This document shows, in pieces, positions 11,635 to 23,161 of a stretch of DNA of 64,000 nucleotides. Source of the DNA: Dactylonectria macrodidyma (lineage: Eukaryota; Ascomycota; Sordariomycetes; Hypocreales; Nectriaceae); assembly GCA_020744425.1 (NCBI GenBank), contig JAGMUV010000004.1:2170001-2234000 (forward strand), written 5' to 3'. Numbering within the stretch: the stretch's first letter is position 1; every line of letters starts with the position of its first letter. Below the pieces are notes generated by a model. That model worked only from the letters and a program-made list of their open reading frames with translations, had not been told where the DNA came from and made no database searches. The translations under genes were made by a program, and so were the position numbers.

Positions 11635-14600
11635 ATGGAGTCGGATGAAGCACAATGCCAGGTGAGATAAATCCCTCAACCCCCAGTCGATAAATGTACT
11701 CGAAACTCTCGGGCTAACACTCCGTATGAATAGGCTTTACAACTTTCTGACGCTCAGAGATGCAAGAAAGAGGCCACTAGTGCCAATGGACTCTTTTGTC
11801 ACTTTCACTCTAGGCAGGCTTTTGGTCTGTACAGGGGCTATAAACGGCGTAATGCCAGGTTGGATGCCTTGGAGGGCGAAGCCCCAGTCGCACTGAAAGA
11901 GTCTCCAATCCCTCTGGCAAACCAAACTTTCGAGAGCATCGACGACCAAAAGACACTTCAAGAAATCCTGTCTCATTTGTTTGAGCAATATGTTTTACTT
12001 GGAAAGGTCATCGATGCACGCAAGCTTCACCATAAACACTTCTATTCACTCAACATGGACTATGGACACCAAGTATATCTCGACAAACTCATCAGTCAGC
12101 GGCACACCGTCCTGCTGGCCCTGGGGAGGGTCGAAAAACGTACTGCTTATGTGTTGTACCAGAACGAACAGTGGTTCAAGTGGGTCCGCGAAATCCAGGC
12201 TCAGAGAGAAGCTGCCGGCGAGAAAGAACAGAAGAAGGTCAAGCAGGAAGCCGCTCTATTCAAACGCAACTGGAAGCAGTTACAGGCTCAACTCAAGTTG
12301 AAGCGAGAAAAGGAAGACCAGAAGCGCCAGGACGCTTTCTTGGAAGAGGCCTACCAGGAGAGGATGAAGTCCATCTCCGCAGAGGAGGCAGAAGGCGATG
12401 AAGCCTGGGACCCCATCGAAGACATGACACAGGATGACCGGGACCGCTATATCGACTTGATCAAGCACTTCCTCTGGATTGATATCCCGGATGTCGAGAA
12501 GGCTCCAGCTCGTGCGACGGGCTCAAAGGGCAAGGGCAAGGAACCTGCCGTGGAGGATGGACCATGCCCAACGCCAAAGAAAGCCAAAAAGAGATCCAAG
12601 GCAAAAAGCGGCGTTGCCAAAGAAGCTCAAGCGCCTAAGGCCGATGGTGGCCCCTCGGCACCTCAGCCCGTCCCTGCCCCTACCAGCCAGCAGCGTCTGC
12701 TTGCATTGCAGGCCAGCAACCAGGCCGGGGCTGCTCCGGCTCTACAAGAGCCAGATAAGAGCAACATCGAGACGGAAGATGAGATGCGGAAGCGCCTCAG
12801 CGAGGGAGTCGAAAAGAAGCCCGGTGATTACTCGGGCTTCCAGATCATTGGCACGATAGACATGCCCGCTGAGACTCACACAAAGACGGCACCCATGACA
12901 AAGGAAGAAATCGTATCGGTCATCAAGGACATTCGCGAGATCAAACTATTTTTGTTCTGTCGTGTGCTTCTCGCCAATGCCTCCTTGCTACCAGCTGCTT
13001 TACGAGCGAGCAGCGTGCAAGACTTTCTCAGCGATGCACAGATCGCCGAGTCAGACCTACGTGATCTGTGTCTAAAGGTGGAACGGCCCAGTCTCCAAGA
13101 AATTCGAGATGCCTGTGCCGATTTCATTCGTGGTGACCGAGCCGATGACGATAATGAGGATGATAGCGAGTCGTCCGAGGAGTTCGATGAAACATTGCAA
13201 AATGTGCACAATTCGCATCTCGTTGATGGCGAGGAGATCGCCAAGAGGCAGAGGGCGTTGATGCCTCCGAAGCGTTCTAGTTCCAAGGTGGCTGTTTGTG
13301 GCAAAACCATATGGAACCACGCCAGCGACAAAGCAATGTCCCGAGACGGTTGGCTCCAGTTCTCGATCATGGCCAAGGACTGCAACATCAAGCACGCCAT
13401 CCAGCTGTGTCGAAACTGGACGGAGTTCTCTGATTTGCACACCCTTGCTCACTGGCAGTACTTCCCCGTTTCAAACTGGCAGTCGTGGCATGGCAACAGG
13501 CTCACTCAAGAGCTCCAGGACATGGGGCTGTTCACCTATTTCATCGACTTCGAGGCCTCGAAAAACTTTGAGCGCAATAAGAAACAAAGACTTCGCCGGC
13601 CCAAGCCTAAGCGTCCAGGTGATATTATTTCTCAGTCGAGAAATGTCATGGCCGCTAACATGAAACGGGACGACCCGGTCACTCGCCGCTTCCTCCAATA
13701 TCTTATGATGCGTGCCGGTGAGGTGTTGGTTGTGGTCCGAGACGGCAAAACTGGCCGCATCATAACCGCACCTCCCAAAGACAACCTTTGGACTTGTCGT
13801 CAGAAAACAGGCGTCGAGGGTGCCGAATGGCAGCATGTTCTGTCAGTAGGACCTGAATTCTTCAACATGACTGACAGACTACGAGAATGGCGGTTTGGAT
13901 TTCCTGGTTATTATGACATCTACATCTGGGACTTGAGGGTTGACCAACCGTCCATTGATATGGTGGAGCGCATTGTTACGGTATGTTTGCGGTTCTAGCA
14001 TCTCGAAGCATGCATGATCTGACCAAGGCCTTCAGGAGCTCCGGTTTGCTTGGCGAATGGTTCATCCAACGGATAAGTATCTGCAATCGAAAACACTTTT
14101 GCAGAGCCTTACAAGAGAACTGAGCACGATGCGAACAAGGCAGATTAGGGAAGGCGAAAAGGTCATGAGTCTTTGGGACATGCTGATGGGCGAGCGTACT
14201 GAACATAAATCGGCGGTCATCAAAGATGGGACCGTCCTTCTCAACCTAGATTTCGACAAGATCAAGTCAACTTACATGTTCTACAACGAAGCCAACGCTG
14301 TCGAGGATGCGATCTTGTTCTCAGATGAGTTTTCCGTCACCAAAGGAAAGGTGCCGTTCCGCGAGATCACGAACGGCGTCCGTCGAATCGAGCGCAGTGC
14401 ACTGCCGGGCTTCCAGCACGCTCACAATTGCGACTGGATGGACACCGCCATAACCCCGCGCGATATCTCTGATGCTAGTCAAAACATCACGTGGGCTCTA
14501 CCGAATGTCTGGAAGACTGGCCTGAAGCAGTTCATCAACGGACCCCTTGGTATCGAGGAATACTGGCTTCTCGGTCAGGCTGGCTTGGCCAAGATGCCGA

Positions 14601-15920
14601 CGGCCTCGCGAGTGCAAACTTTCGAACTCGAGGAGCAACAAAGGGCTTGTGGTAAGTGATGTTCCCCCGTGCCAAGATCTCTTGATCAGCGAAGCTAATG
14701 GCTATTGCAGAGTTCAAAACGTCCTTCCATGAGGCAGACCTTGAACCCGAGGGTAGACAGAGATTTTTGGATATTCAAGATCGCATCAACACCATGCTCA
14801 GTCTTAGCCACTCCGGCCCAGCTGACTGGATTTATTTTATCGTCCGGATTATCGTTGGTCTTGGACTAACCGCAACACCGGACCGGCCATTTCACCACCA
14901 CTGCGGTGCATGGCCCAACAGCTTCGTCATTCAAGACATGACCCAAGCGTTCGCGCAAATGGCCATGTTCTTTCCCAAATTGGGGGTCACCGCGCAGGTG
15001 ACGGAATTCTTGCAGTCAAGCCAGTGCGAGGTTTTCAGGAACTCGCTTTTGTTTAAGCCCCAAGAACGAAGCCAGACTATTCCTGATCGACGAACGTCAA
15101 CCAGCCGCATGTATCGTAAGGAAAGGTTCTGGGCTGAGTGGAAAAAAGTCTTGGCCAAACCTGGTTGCTTTTCGGATAGGTACCCCATGGATTGGAGCCT
15201 TGCTCTGCGTCCAATCGTGGCTCAACGTTAGTCACCCCCCTAGGCTTGGAGTGTCCTGGTTCAATGAGTAACTAATAGTACTGAATAGTTTACCGAGCGG
15301 GAGTCATTGCGCCGGCCTACTTTCCAAGAAACACCGAACTCATGGTCGGAAGGGCCACAGCCAACACAGAACCCCATCGTCCCGGCAAGAAGGATCTTTT
15401 CATCAACTATGATGATCCACGCAAATTGTATCCCTTCGACTTCCCGCTGGAGCTTACGCCCTATGACAAATGGCCGGACCTGTTGTTTCACGCCCGGGCT
15501 TACAAAGGCGAGTTTCCCACTGCCCGCTTCGGCCTGCTCCGTGTTTGGTCGCCTCCTCACTTCTACCCGATCATCATCCCTACTGAATATCGGCGGGGAC
15601 TCAGCTTCACCGACAGCGCCGGCCGCTCGTGGGAGTGGAGGTTCGTGCCCAAAGACATGAATGGCAGCGAGTTCGCTGCTCAGCAAGCCACGAAAGGATG
15701 CCTATCTCCATGGGCTGACCATTTCGCGGAGAACGTCGTCACCAGGGGTGACTTGATTCTGGTCATGGGAGTCGATTCCTTGGACTTGTTAGGCTTCTGC
15801 GTCGCAGTTACATGGGCCATTCAGACGAAGCCGTGGCTGAGGGAGATTGACCTGTGGAAGAGTTTCATCAATGTTGACTTTGAGTTCTTGTTGGACTTGC
15901 CCTCTTATTGGCTGGACTAG
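11635..15920 (+). CDS. Large uncharacterised fungal protein with N-terminal Cys/His motif
   Basis: Five exons (11635-11661, 11734-13980, 14036-14651, 14711-15226, 15289-15920) give 1345 residues; the first exon holds only nine codons. I do not recognise the family. Near the N-terminus there is a compact C-x-n-C-H-F-H pattern (QRCKKEATSANGLFCHFHSR), which looks like a small metal-binding knuckle. Residues roughly 90-200 are strongly charged and predicted coiled coil (EKEQKKVKQEAALFKRN). A Lys/Pro/Ala-rich disordered linker follows (about 250-330), then an acidic stretch (DDDNEDDSESSEEFDE). The last 850 residues look like a globular, Trp-rich region without any enzyme signature I know; an SPWADHF block is near the C-terminus. 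No signal peptide is present. One hydrophobic segment near the start of exon 4 (DWIYFIVRIIVGLGLTATP) could be buried or membrane-associated. Confidence 0.8.
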
Positions 15921-18332
15921 GTGGGTGATAGCGATGTATGGATGTTCAAGTGTCCCAGGATATTCGCAAGAAAATTGTCAAGGATGTTTCATGGCCATCT
16001 ATCAGGAGATATAAAGGGATACATGTACAGGACGGTCATAGTCGGAGAAAGGGTTCAAATTGGTTCATGGAATTGGTATGAATGAATGATGTGATGATCA
16101 ATGGGATGGATGATCAGATGAATGATAGAATGAATGATGGAATGATTGATGACAATGACGAGTTTTGGCCTCTCTCAGGGTAACAAATTGACAAAATTGG
16201 GCATGTGAGGTTCCGAACCACAATGGGAGCAGAGTGTCGACATATGAGTCTAAGTCACCATCGAGATTTGAAGATGACGTGAACCAAGATATGCTCTTGG
16301 GGAGCAATGGGAATGGACTGTCAATGAATCCAAGTCGCCGGTAAGATGGAAAGTTAAAGTGAAACAAGATTTAACATGTGCCACGAGAAACTGCAATGGA
16401 ACTCTCTCCTGCCACTCTCCTCTCTCCTCGGCCGAAAGCAACGGATAATAGCAACACCCCCCAACCGTCGGGCGTCGCAGCCGGCATCCGTTTATAATAG
16501 GCAGAATGCGATGCGAGGCGCTAGAGAAAGATCCCAAGCGTCCAAACCGTGGTTTCGGGTCCTCGTCTTTAGGCGTTGGCCACTCAAGCTTCTGTCTCTT
16601 CTCCTTCGTCCATCTTCCCAGGGGTGGTTCGACGTGGCCCCTGGACCCCGTTCGTTTTGCAGGGGCCGTTCCAGGGCCTCGGGATGGACGCGCTTCCACA
16701 AACTGGCAAATAAACACCCTAGTGTCAGTGCCGGCCCCTCACAGAACAAGGACTTTGGGAGTTGCATATAGGCTAAATGCCTTGATAATAGCCGCGTGTA
16801 GGCCTCTAGCGTCTCGGTACTCCGCAAAGAACCGGCTGGCGCTCTGAGTCGTGGGGGCGGGAGCTGGCTTGACGAGTTTCCCCTCACTGCCTCCCCTGCT
16901 CGAAGCTGTCCGGATCCGTCCATGAGCCGCAAAAGCACATGTCGTAATGGAGGGGGCCGACGGTAAGGCTCACGATTTGGTGTGGGAGAGGCTATCATGT
17001 CGTCTTCTCCAACCTATGGGTGCTCGCGAACCGGGCCAGAAACGGGTGTAGTGGCTCCTCCAGGAGGCAGAATGGATCTCATGCAAAATAGCCTGGACAC
17101 GACCACACCACTATACGAAACTAGCATCAATACACCATGGGAATGGCTTTTCTGTGTTCCCCGCCCAGGCCAATCTCCGGCGGCTGTGGATTAAACTACA
17201 CGGCGCTGGACTGATCTTGGTCCATGATCTGCGAATTGGAGACGCGGGGGAGGTGGCGACGTCTTCCCCACACGAAGGTTCCCTCTCAGCTACCCTCGTG
17301 GAGCCAATACTCTATAAATGACTTCATGTGAAATCTTGCAGCCCGTCCCATAGAGGAACTATTAATACAAACAGCTGCCAAGTTGTGGAGGGGTCGAATT
17401 CCTTGTCAGCTCACCCCAGTATATGTGGCGTAGTATGCCGAACAGCGGTGGCACGGCAACAACTGCCACCCCTCGTAGCAATTACGAGATGTTCAGAATT
17501 TCGTCGAACATGTATTCATGTCCTGATTCGAACATGACAGACGCCTCGTGATGTGCTCAGGTGGTTGGGCATGACCTTTTGCAGTATCCACGCTGCTATC
17601 GGAAACGAATGCCGAAACAATTCGAGGCCATCCCTCATCTAGCAAAGCAAGTGCAACTCCAATGACCCCGAATCCTGGTCTTCCTGTGTGACCATGATCG
17701 GGAGCAAGGGATAAAAGGGAATAGACTGACATGCCACAAGCTGTTACGGCCATTGACAACACGACTCGGTCACTCGGGAGGATAATACCCCAGATTCTCT
17801 CCACTCGAAGTCGCATCACTTTTACCCCAGAGGACTCCGCGCGAGTGGATATGGACATCGCGAGCCTGAGTGGCTAGCTTCACTTGGACCATAGCCGGTC
17901 CACTCATCTTGTGCCGATGCTTGCAAAACCCCCGGCGTCGTAGCTCCCCCGCAGGATGTTCCACCAATCGCGCGTTTCGAGCTCAGAGTAAAAGCGGCCC
18001 CGTCTGATCGACCTCAGAGCATCTTTAGACGGCCCGTCGTTCCTAACCCGGCTGCAGGTTCAACGTGAGTGCCGGGCCTGAGTCTCCGATGAGATGATTC
18101 AGTCACGAACCAGTTGGACTGGGGTGGTGTTGTGTTGCATCTGGGAGTGAGCGAACCATGGGGGACACGACCCTGGCCGAACAGGCACACCTTGGATGAG
18201 GGGAATGAGCTTATAACCATTGGCATCGCCCGTCCCAGTATTTTTCTCGATGCAACATCGCCTTCATCGGTTCATTTGGTACCAGATATCCCCTAGGCTG
18301 TGCCATTGGGTCCAATTGAGGCCCATTTCACG
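15921..18332. other. Long intergenic region (2.4 kb)
   Basis: 3' region of the large gene and upstream region of the sugar transporter. It holds the GAATGAT-type repeat at 16079-16153 and otherwise only short, unconserved open frames. Such a long upstream region fits a nutrient-regulated transporter, but I could not identify specific operator sites. Confidence 0.45.
16079..16153. repeat. Degenerate GAATGAT / GGATGAT tandem repeat
   Basis: About 75 bases made of variants of ATGAATGATG and GATGGATGATC, repeated with substitutions. It sits about 160 bases after the stop of the large gene, so it may be in the 3' UTR or terminator region. Confidence 0.6.
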
Positions 18333-20156
18333 ATGTCCAACGAAAAGAAACTCGGTGGCGACCACATCGACCATGCCGATATCAACGACGGCGGGCTTGA
18401 CCACCTCAAGAATGTCGACCTCCACGACAAGCAGCTAGCCAACAATGCCCTCGAGGCAACGACCCAGGAGCACAACCTCGGCGTGTTCCAGGCCTTGAAG
18501 ACGTACAGGCGTGCCGCCATGTGGTCCATCTGTAAGTCGCAGCGTCGAGAAGGGGGTTCTCAATTCTCCCAGCTAACACATCGCAGTCATCTCGACGACG
18601 GTCATCATGGAGGGCTACGATGTGACCCTCCTGGGCTCCTTCTACGGATATCCGAGCTTCCGAGAGAAGTACGGCGAGTATTTGGACAAGGAAAACGGCT
18701 TTCAGATCTCGGCCGAGTGGCAGCAAAAGTTCAACTGCCTTGGCGCCCTGGCCAACATCATCGGCGCCATGTTGAACGGATGGGCCACCGCGAAATGGGG
18801 TCACCGCAAGGTGCTCATGTTCAGCCTGTTCTGGCTGACCGCTTTCATCTTCATCGTCTTCTTCGCCCCCTCGATCGAGGTCATGCTGGTCGGTCAGTTC
18901 CTCTGCAACATTCCCTGGGGCGTCTTCGCAACCACCGGCCCAGCCTACGCCGCCGAGGTGACTCCCCTGGCCATCCGAGGCTACCTGACAGCCTACATCA
19001 ACCTCTGCTGGTGCATCGGACAGTTCATCTCGGCCGGCGTGCTCAAGGGTCTAGTCGACAACGACACCAAATGGAGTTACAAGGTCCCCTTCGCCGTCCA
19101 GTGGGTCTGGCCTATCCCCCTCTTCATCGCCGCTTGGCTGGCCCCCGAATCGCCGTGGTACCTCGTCCGCACGAACCAACTTGACGCGGCCAAGAGCTCG
19201 CTCCAGCGCCTCTCTGATCCCGAGCACAACGTCGATTTCGATACAACCATCGCCATGATGGTGCATACCAACAAGCTTGAGATTCAGGAGCGCGAGGGTA
19301 CCACCTACTGGGATGCCTTCCGTGGTACCAACCGCCGCCGAACAGAGATTGCCTGCATGGGATTCATGTCCCAGATCACAAACGGCGGAGCTCTCTGCTA
19401 CAGTGGATCTTTCTTCTTCCAACAGACGGGTATCGGCCCAAGCGCTTCATATGGTATCTCCCTGGGTGGCACTGGCATTGCCTTCCTCGGCGTCATCGTC
19501 TCCTGGTTCTACATCTCCAAATGGGGCCGCCGCACCATTTGGTTAACGGGCTTCAGCTCCCTCGTTGCGATCCTGTGGACCATTGGCTTCCTCGCTCTGC
19601 CGAAGCAAACTAAGGCCCTCGCCTGGGCGCAATCTCTGCTCTGTGTGGTCTGGCTCGGCGCGTACTCGATGTCTGTCGGGCCCATCATCTACACCCTCGT
19701 CGCTGAGATTGGCTCAACCCGACTCCGAACGCAAACCGTTGTGCTGGCGCGTAGCTTCTACTACTTCGGAAACATCGTCTGCGGTGGTCTTCTCCAGCCC
19801 AAGCTCATTTCTCCGGGTGCTTGGAACGCCAAGGGCAAGACGGTACGTTTGTAGAAATTGAAGTTCAACTTGACGCTGTTTACTAACCTCAAACATAGGC
19901 GTTCTTCTGGGCTGGCCTGGCTACACTGACCTTGATTTGGGGCTACTTCCGTATGTTCGAAACCAAGGACCGAACCTTCGGCGAGCTCGATTATATGGTA
20001 AGTGACGCAGTGACTGATACACGATAATAAAGTCAGTGCTAACCTAGAGCCAAACAGTTCCAGCAAGGCGTGACTGCCCGGGAGTCGGCTTCATACAAGA
20101 TCAACGCGGAAGATATCTATGCCGCCGAGGAGAAGGATCACGAGAACGAGAAGTGA
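18333..20156 (+). CDS. MFS sugar transporter, alpha-glucoside (maltose) permease type
   Basis: Four exons (18333-18531, 18587-19842, 19899-19997, 20058-20156) encode 550 residues, the usual length for the family. Sugar-porter signatures are present: GYDVTLLGSFYG in TM1, GHRK and GRR loop motifs between TM2/3 and TM8/9, PESPWYLV at the end of TM6, and an ETKDRTFGELDYMF block after TM12. The TM1 sequence and the conserved TTGPAYAAEV segment point to the fungal alpha-glucoside:H+ symporter group (Mal31/Agt1-like) rather than hexose carriers. The His/Asp-rich N-terminus is cytosolic. Role inferred: uptake of maltose-like disaccharides at the plasma membrane. No alpha-glucosidase or MAL activator lies beside it, so it is not in a visible MAL cluster. 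Confidence 0.88.
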
Positions 20157-21832
20157 ATACCTCTTGAAGTCATGTAATTTCTCAGCAATGAGGTGGTCAA
20201 ATTGAGATAATATTCGTCGAGTCTGATGTCTGGTACCATGATTGTGTGAATGTTTCGCCAGGCCCGACAGTTCTTTCTGCACAGGTATGTACCTATGCAT
20301 AACTCAAGGAGCCGCGTCAGCTCAGGAAATAATCATGGTGATTGAAGCTTGGCCAAGAGCCTAAAGCCGGAATTAGCAACGACGGGGAAGGGCAAGCCAC
20401 CGTGGAGAACGGCGTTGGTTGGTTCCAAGAGCTGCAGGGGACAGCATTTTGACCCAGGCACAGCGAATGCTTCTTGCTCACAAAGATTGGTTGTAGCCGA
20501 TGAGAATGACGCCCGTCACTAATTGCTCGGCTGGGCATTAAAAACCAAGGCAGAAAGCCAGAAACTGGGCACGATCGCGTCTCCACTTATCAAGGGCGAG
20601 GACGAAACCCGAGGTTGCCACGCTCATCCTCGCACATCCGAACAACCGGCAAGGAGGTCCTAGCTGTTCACATCCTTGGTTTTAAGGTTATGTGACGGAG
20701 TGGATTTCACAATACGACAAATCGCTTCATTGGCGATGAGAATCCAGTAAATTAGGCCGCGATGGGCGCGTTCTCTTTGTTCGTTGGCCACCGACTACAG
20801 CCAAAGGGAAGAATGTTTTGATGGCAATGATCGTTGCAGGCTGTGTGGAGGCATTCCACTAGAGAACCACGAAAAACTAGAATCAGAACAGGCCGGTACA
20901 CGGATACGACGTTAATCTCAATCAATGTCGAGGTGAGATTTAGGTGAGGATATGTGGCGCGTCGAGTCCTTGTTGTGTTGTGAGTTTATCCTTGCGCGGG
21001 CTTGCAGCATGGACAGTTGGCTGTATCTAATGTTGGAATCGCGGGGCCAAGGAGCCGCCAGCAGGCATGTCAGTGGAGCCGCCGGTGTGTATCAGCACAG
21101 TGATGGAAAGGCCAGTGACCAACAGTGACCAACTCCAATGCTCCAAAAAAGGAGAAACCCAAGGTAGTGGGCATGGATGAGCCGCGATATGCCGGAAGAG
21201 ACGCAGTTCCTTGACACTTCACGCTCATGAAAACAACGACATCATTCCAGGCTCAGGCGACATTGTTGATTGTTTATCGGCGATCAGGCAAATTAAGGCG
21301 ACTGATTTAGGTTTAGTGGAGTGCAATACGAGGCAGGGGGGACTGAGGAGACACTTCCCTCGGGCTGGGGTGACTGTGGAGTGATTCGTCTCCGCCATTG
21401 GCCAGCCGCCTCAAGTTCTATTCTGGGGACTGGACATGGGCGCCAATCCCAATCACCATGGTGCCTTGAAAGACCCACTTCGCTGCTCCTTCCCCTGCCA
21501 AGAGCCTGATAACCGGCAATACCGCTCCGATCATGAAGGATTTTATGCATGCACGTGATATGTCACGCCCTCCATCCCCCTGATTTCAGCGCGTTCCATA
21601 TCATCCGGTATTCTCTTTCCATCCTGACCTCATCAATCCGGATCTTTCCTTCTCATTGCTCTTTTTGGGAAACGACATTCTTTTTATCGTCATTCGCTTG
21701 CCTACGGGTCGTTTCCATCACACTCCTTGTATACATCTTAGTTTCTGATCGAATCGGTGCGGCCTGAACTTTTCTCTTGTACGACATAAACAGACATCGA
21801 TATCCCGAACGACCTCGAATACAGTAGTCATT
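20157..21832. other. Intergenic region (1.7 kb)
   Basis: Downstream of the transporter and upstream of the GH17 gene. The last 250 bases are pyrimidine-rich on the plus strand (CTTTCC, TTCTCATTGCTC), as in leaders of strongly expressed fungal genes. No gene seen. Confidence 0.45.
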
Positions 21833-23161
21833 ATGCGTGTTTCTACCACCCTTACTGCCAGCGCCCTCGCTGTTGGCGTCTCAGCCAAGAACTACCTCGG
21901 CTTCAACTCCGGTGCCACTCTGGCTGACCGATCCGCCAAGTTCAAGGCTGACTTCAAGGCCGAGTTCGAGACGGCCCAGAACCTCGTTGGTGCTCCCGGC
22001 GACTTCAACGCTGTCCGCCTGTACACCAACATCCAGGCCTACTCCACGAACGACCCCATCGAGGCTTTCGAGGCTGCCATTGAGACCGACACTTCAATCC
22101 TTCTCGGTGTCTGGTGCTCCGGCACCGACAGCATCTCTAACGAGATCACTGCTCTTAAGACTGCCATCTCCACCTATGGCTCCGACTTCACTGATCTGAT
22201 CATCGGTGTCTCCATCGGTAGCGAGGATCTGTACCGTAACTCCAAGACTGGTGTTAAGAACAAGTCTGGTGTTGGCGCCGACCCCGATGTCCTGGTCGGC
22301 TTCATTGATGACTTTAAGAAGGCTTTCGCCAACAGCGCCATCTCTGATATCCCCATCGGTCACGTCGACACCTGGGATGTCTGGCCCAACGCTACTAACT
22401 CGGCCGTCATTGACGCCGTCGACTTCGTTGGTGTTGATGAGTACCCCTACTACGAGAACGACAAGGGCAATACCATCGACAACGCTGGTAACCTCTTCGA
22501 CAAGGCCTACGATGCCACCGTCGCTGCTGTCGGCGGCAAGCCCGTCTGGGTTACCGAGACCGGATGGCCCTACAGCGGTGAGACCTGGGACGAGGCTGTT
22601 CCCAGCGTTGCCAACGCCAAGCAGTACTGGCAGGATATCGGTTGCGACCGTCTCTTCAACAAGGTCCCCACCTTCTGGTACAACCTCCGTGACTCCAACC
22701 CTGACAACTCCATGAAATTCGCCATCACTAAGGATCTGTCCACCACCCCTCGCTTTGACCTGTCTTGCCCCGTCAACGATGACAAGACCTCCACTTCCAA
22801 GGCTACCTCGACCAAGACCAAGACCAGCGGCACCTCCAAGGCCACTGACTCCGAGTCGACTGCTACCTCCGAGGGCTCTGACTCCACCGAGACCGGCACT
22901 GTCTCCAAGCCCACTAGCACTGGCTCCAACGCCAGTGGCACTGCCTCTGATGCTGCTTCCACTCCCACCGGTTCTTCCGGCTCTGGCTCCTCTGGCTCCG
23001 GCTCTGACTCTGGCTCCGACTCGACCGGCTCTGACTCCGGCTCCAGCACCGAGACCGACTCTGCTTCCACCACCCCCAGCACCGTCGACAACGCCGCTTC
23101 CGGCCTCAAGATGATCTCTGTCGGTGGTATTGTTGCCATTGTCGCTGCCCTGGTTCTGTAA
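21833..23161 (+). CDS. eglC: GPI-anchored endo-1,3-beta-glucanase, GH17 (EglC-like)
   Basis: Intronless, 442 residues. A signal peptide (residues 1-18, cut near VSA-KN) leads into a GH17 barrel. The acid/base Glu131 lies in GVSIGSEDLY and the nucleophile Glu242 in VWVTETGWPYSG, both typical for the family. From about residue 315 the protein is a Ser/Thr-rich spacer with SGSGSDSGSDS-type repeats, likely heavily O-mannosylated. The C-terminal hydrophobic tail (MISVGGIVAIVAALVL) after a small-residue site is a GPI-attachment signal. It should act in the cell wall, cutting or remodelling beta-1,3-glucan. Third positions are almost all C or T with few rare codons, stronger bias than in its neighbours, which suggests high expression. 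The symbol follows the Aspergillus GH17 GPI protein and marks family only. Confidence 0.9.
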   Translation: MRVSTTLTASALAVGVSAKNYLGFNSGATLADRSAKFKADFKAEFETAQNLVGAPGDFNAVRLYTNIQAYSTNDPIEAFEAAIETDTSILLGVWCSGTDSISNEITALKTAISTYGSDFTDLIIGVSIGSEDLYRNSKTGVKNKSGVGADPDVLVGFIDDFKKAFANSAISDIPIGHVDTWDVWPNATNSAVIDAVDFVGVDEYPYYENDKGNTIDNAGNLFDKAYDATVAAVGGKPVWVTETGWPYSGETWDEAVPSVANAKQYWQDIGCDRLFNKVPTFWYNLRDSNPDNSMKFAITKDLSTTPRFDLSCPVNDDKTSTSKATSTKTKTSGTSKATDSESTATSEGSDSTETGTVSKPTSTGSNASGTASDAASTPTGSSGSGSSGSGSDSGSDSTGSDSGSSTETDSASTTPSTVDNAASGLKMISVGGIVAIVAALVL

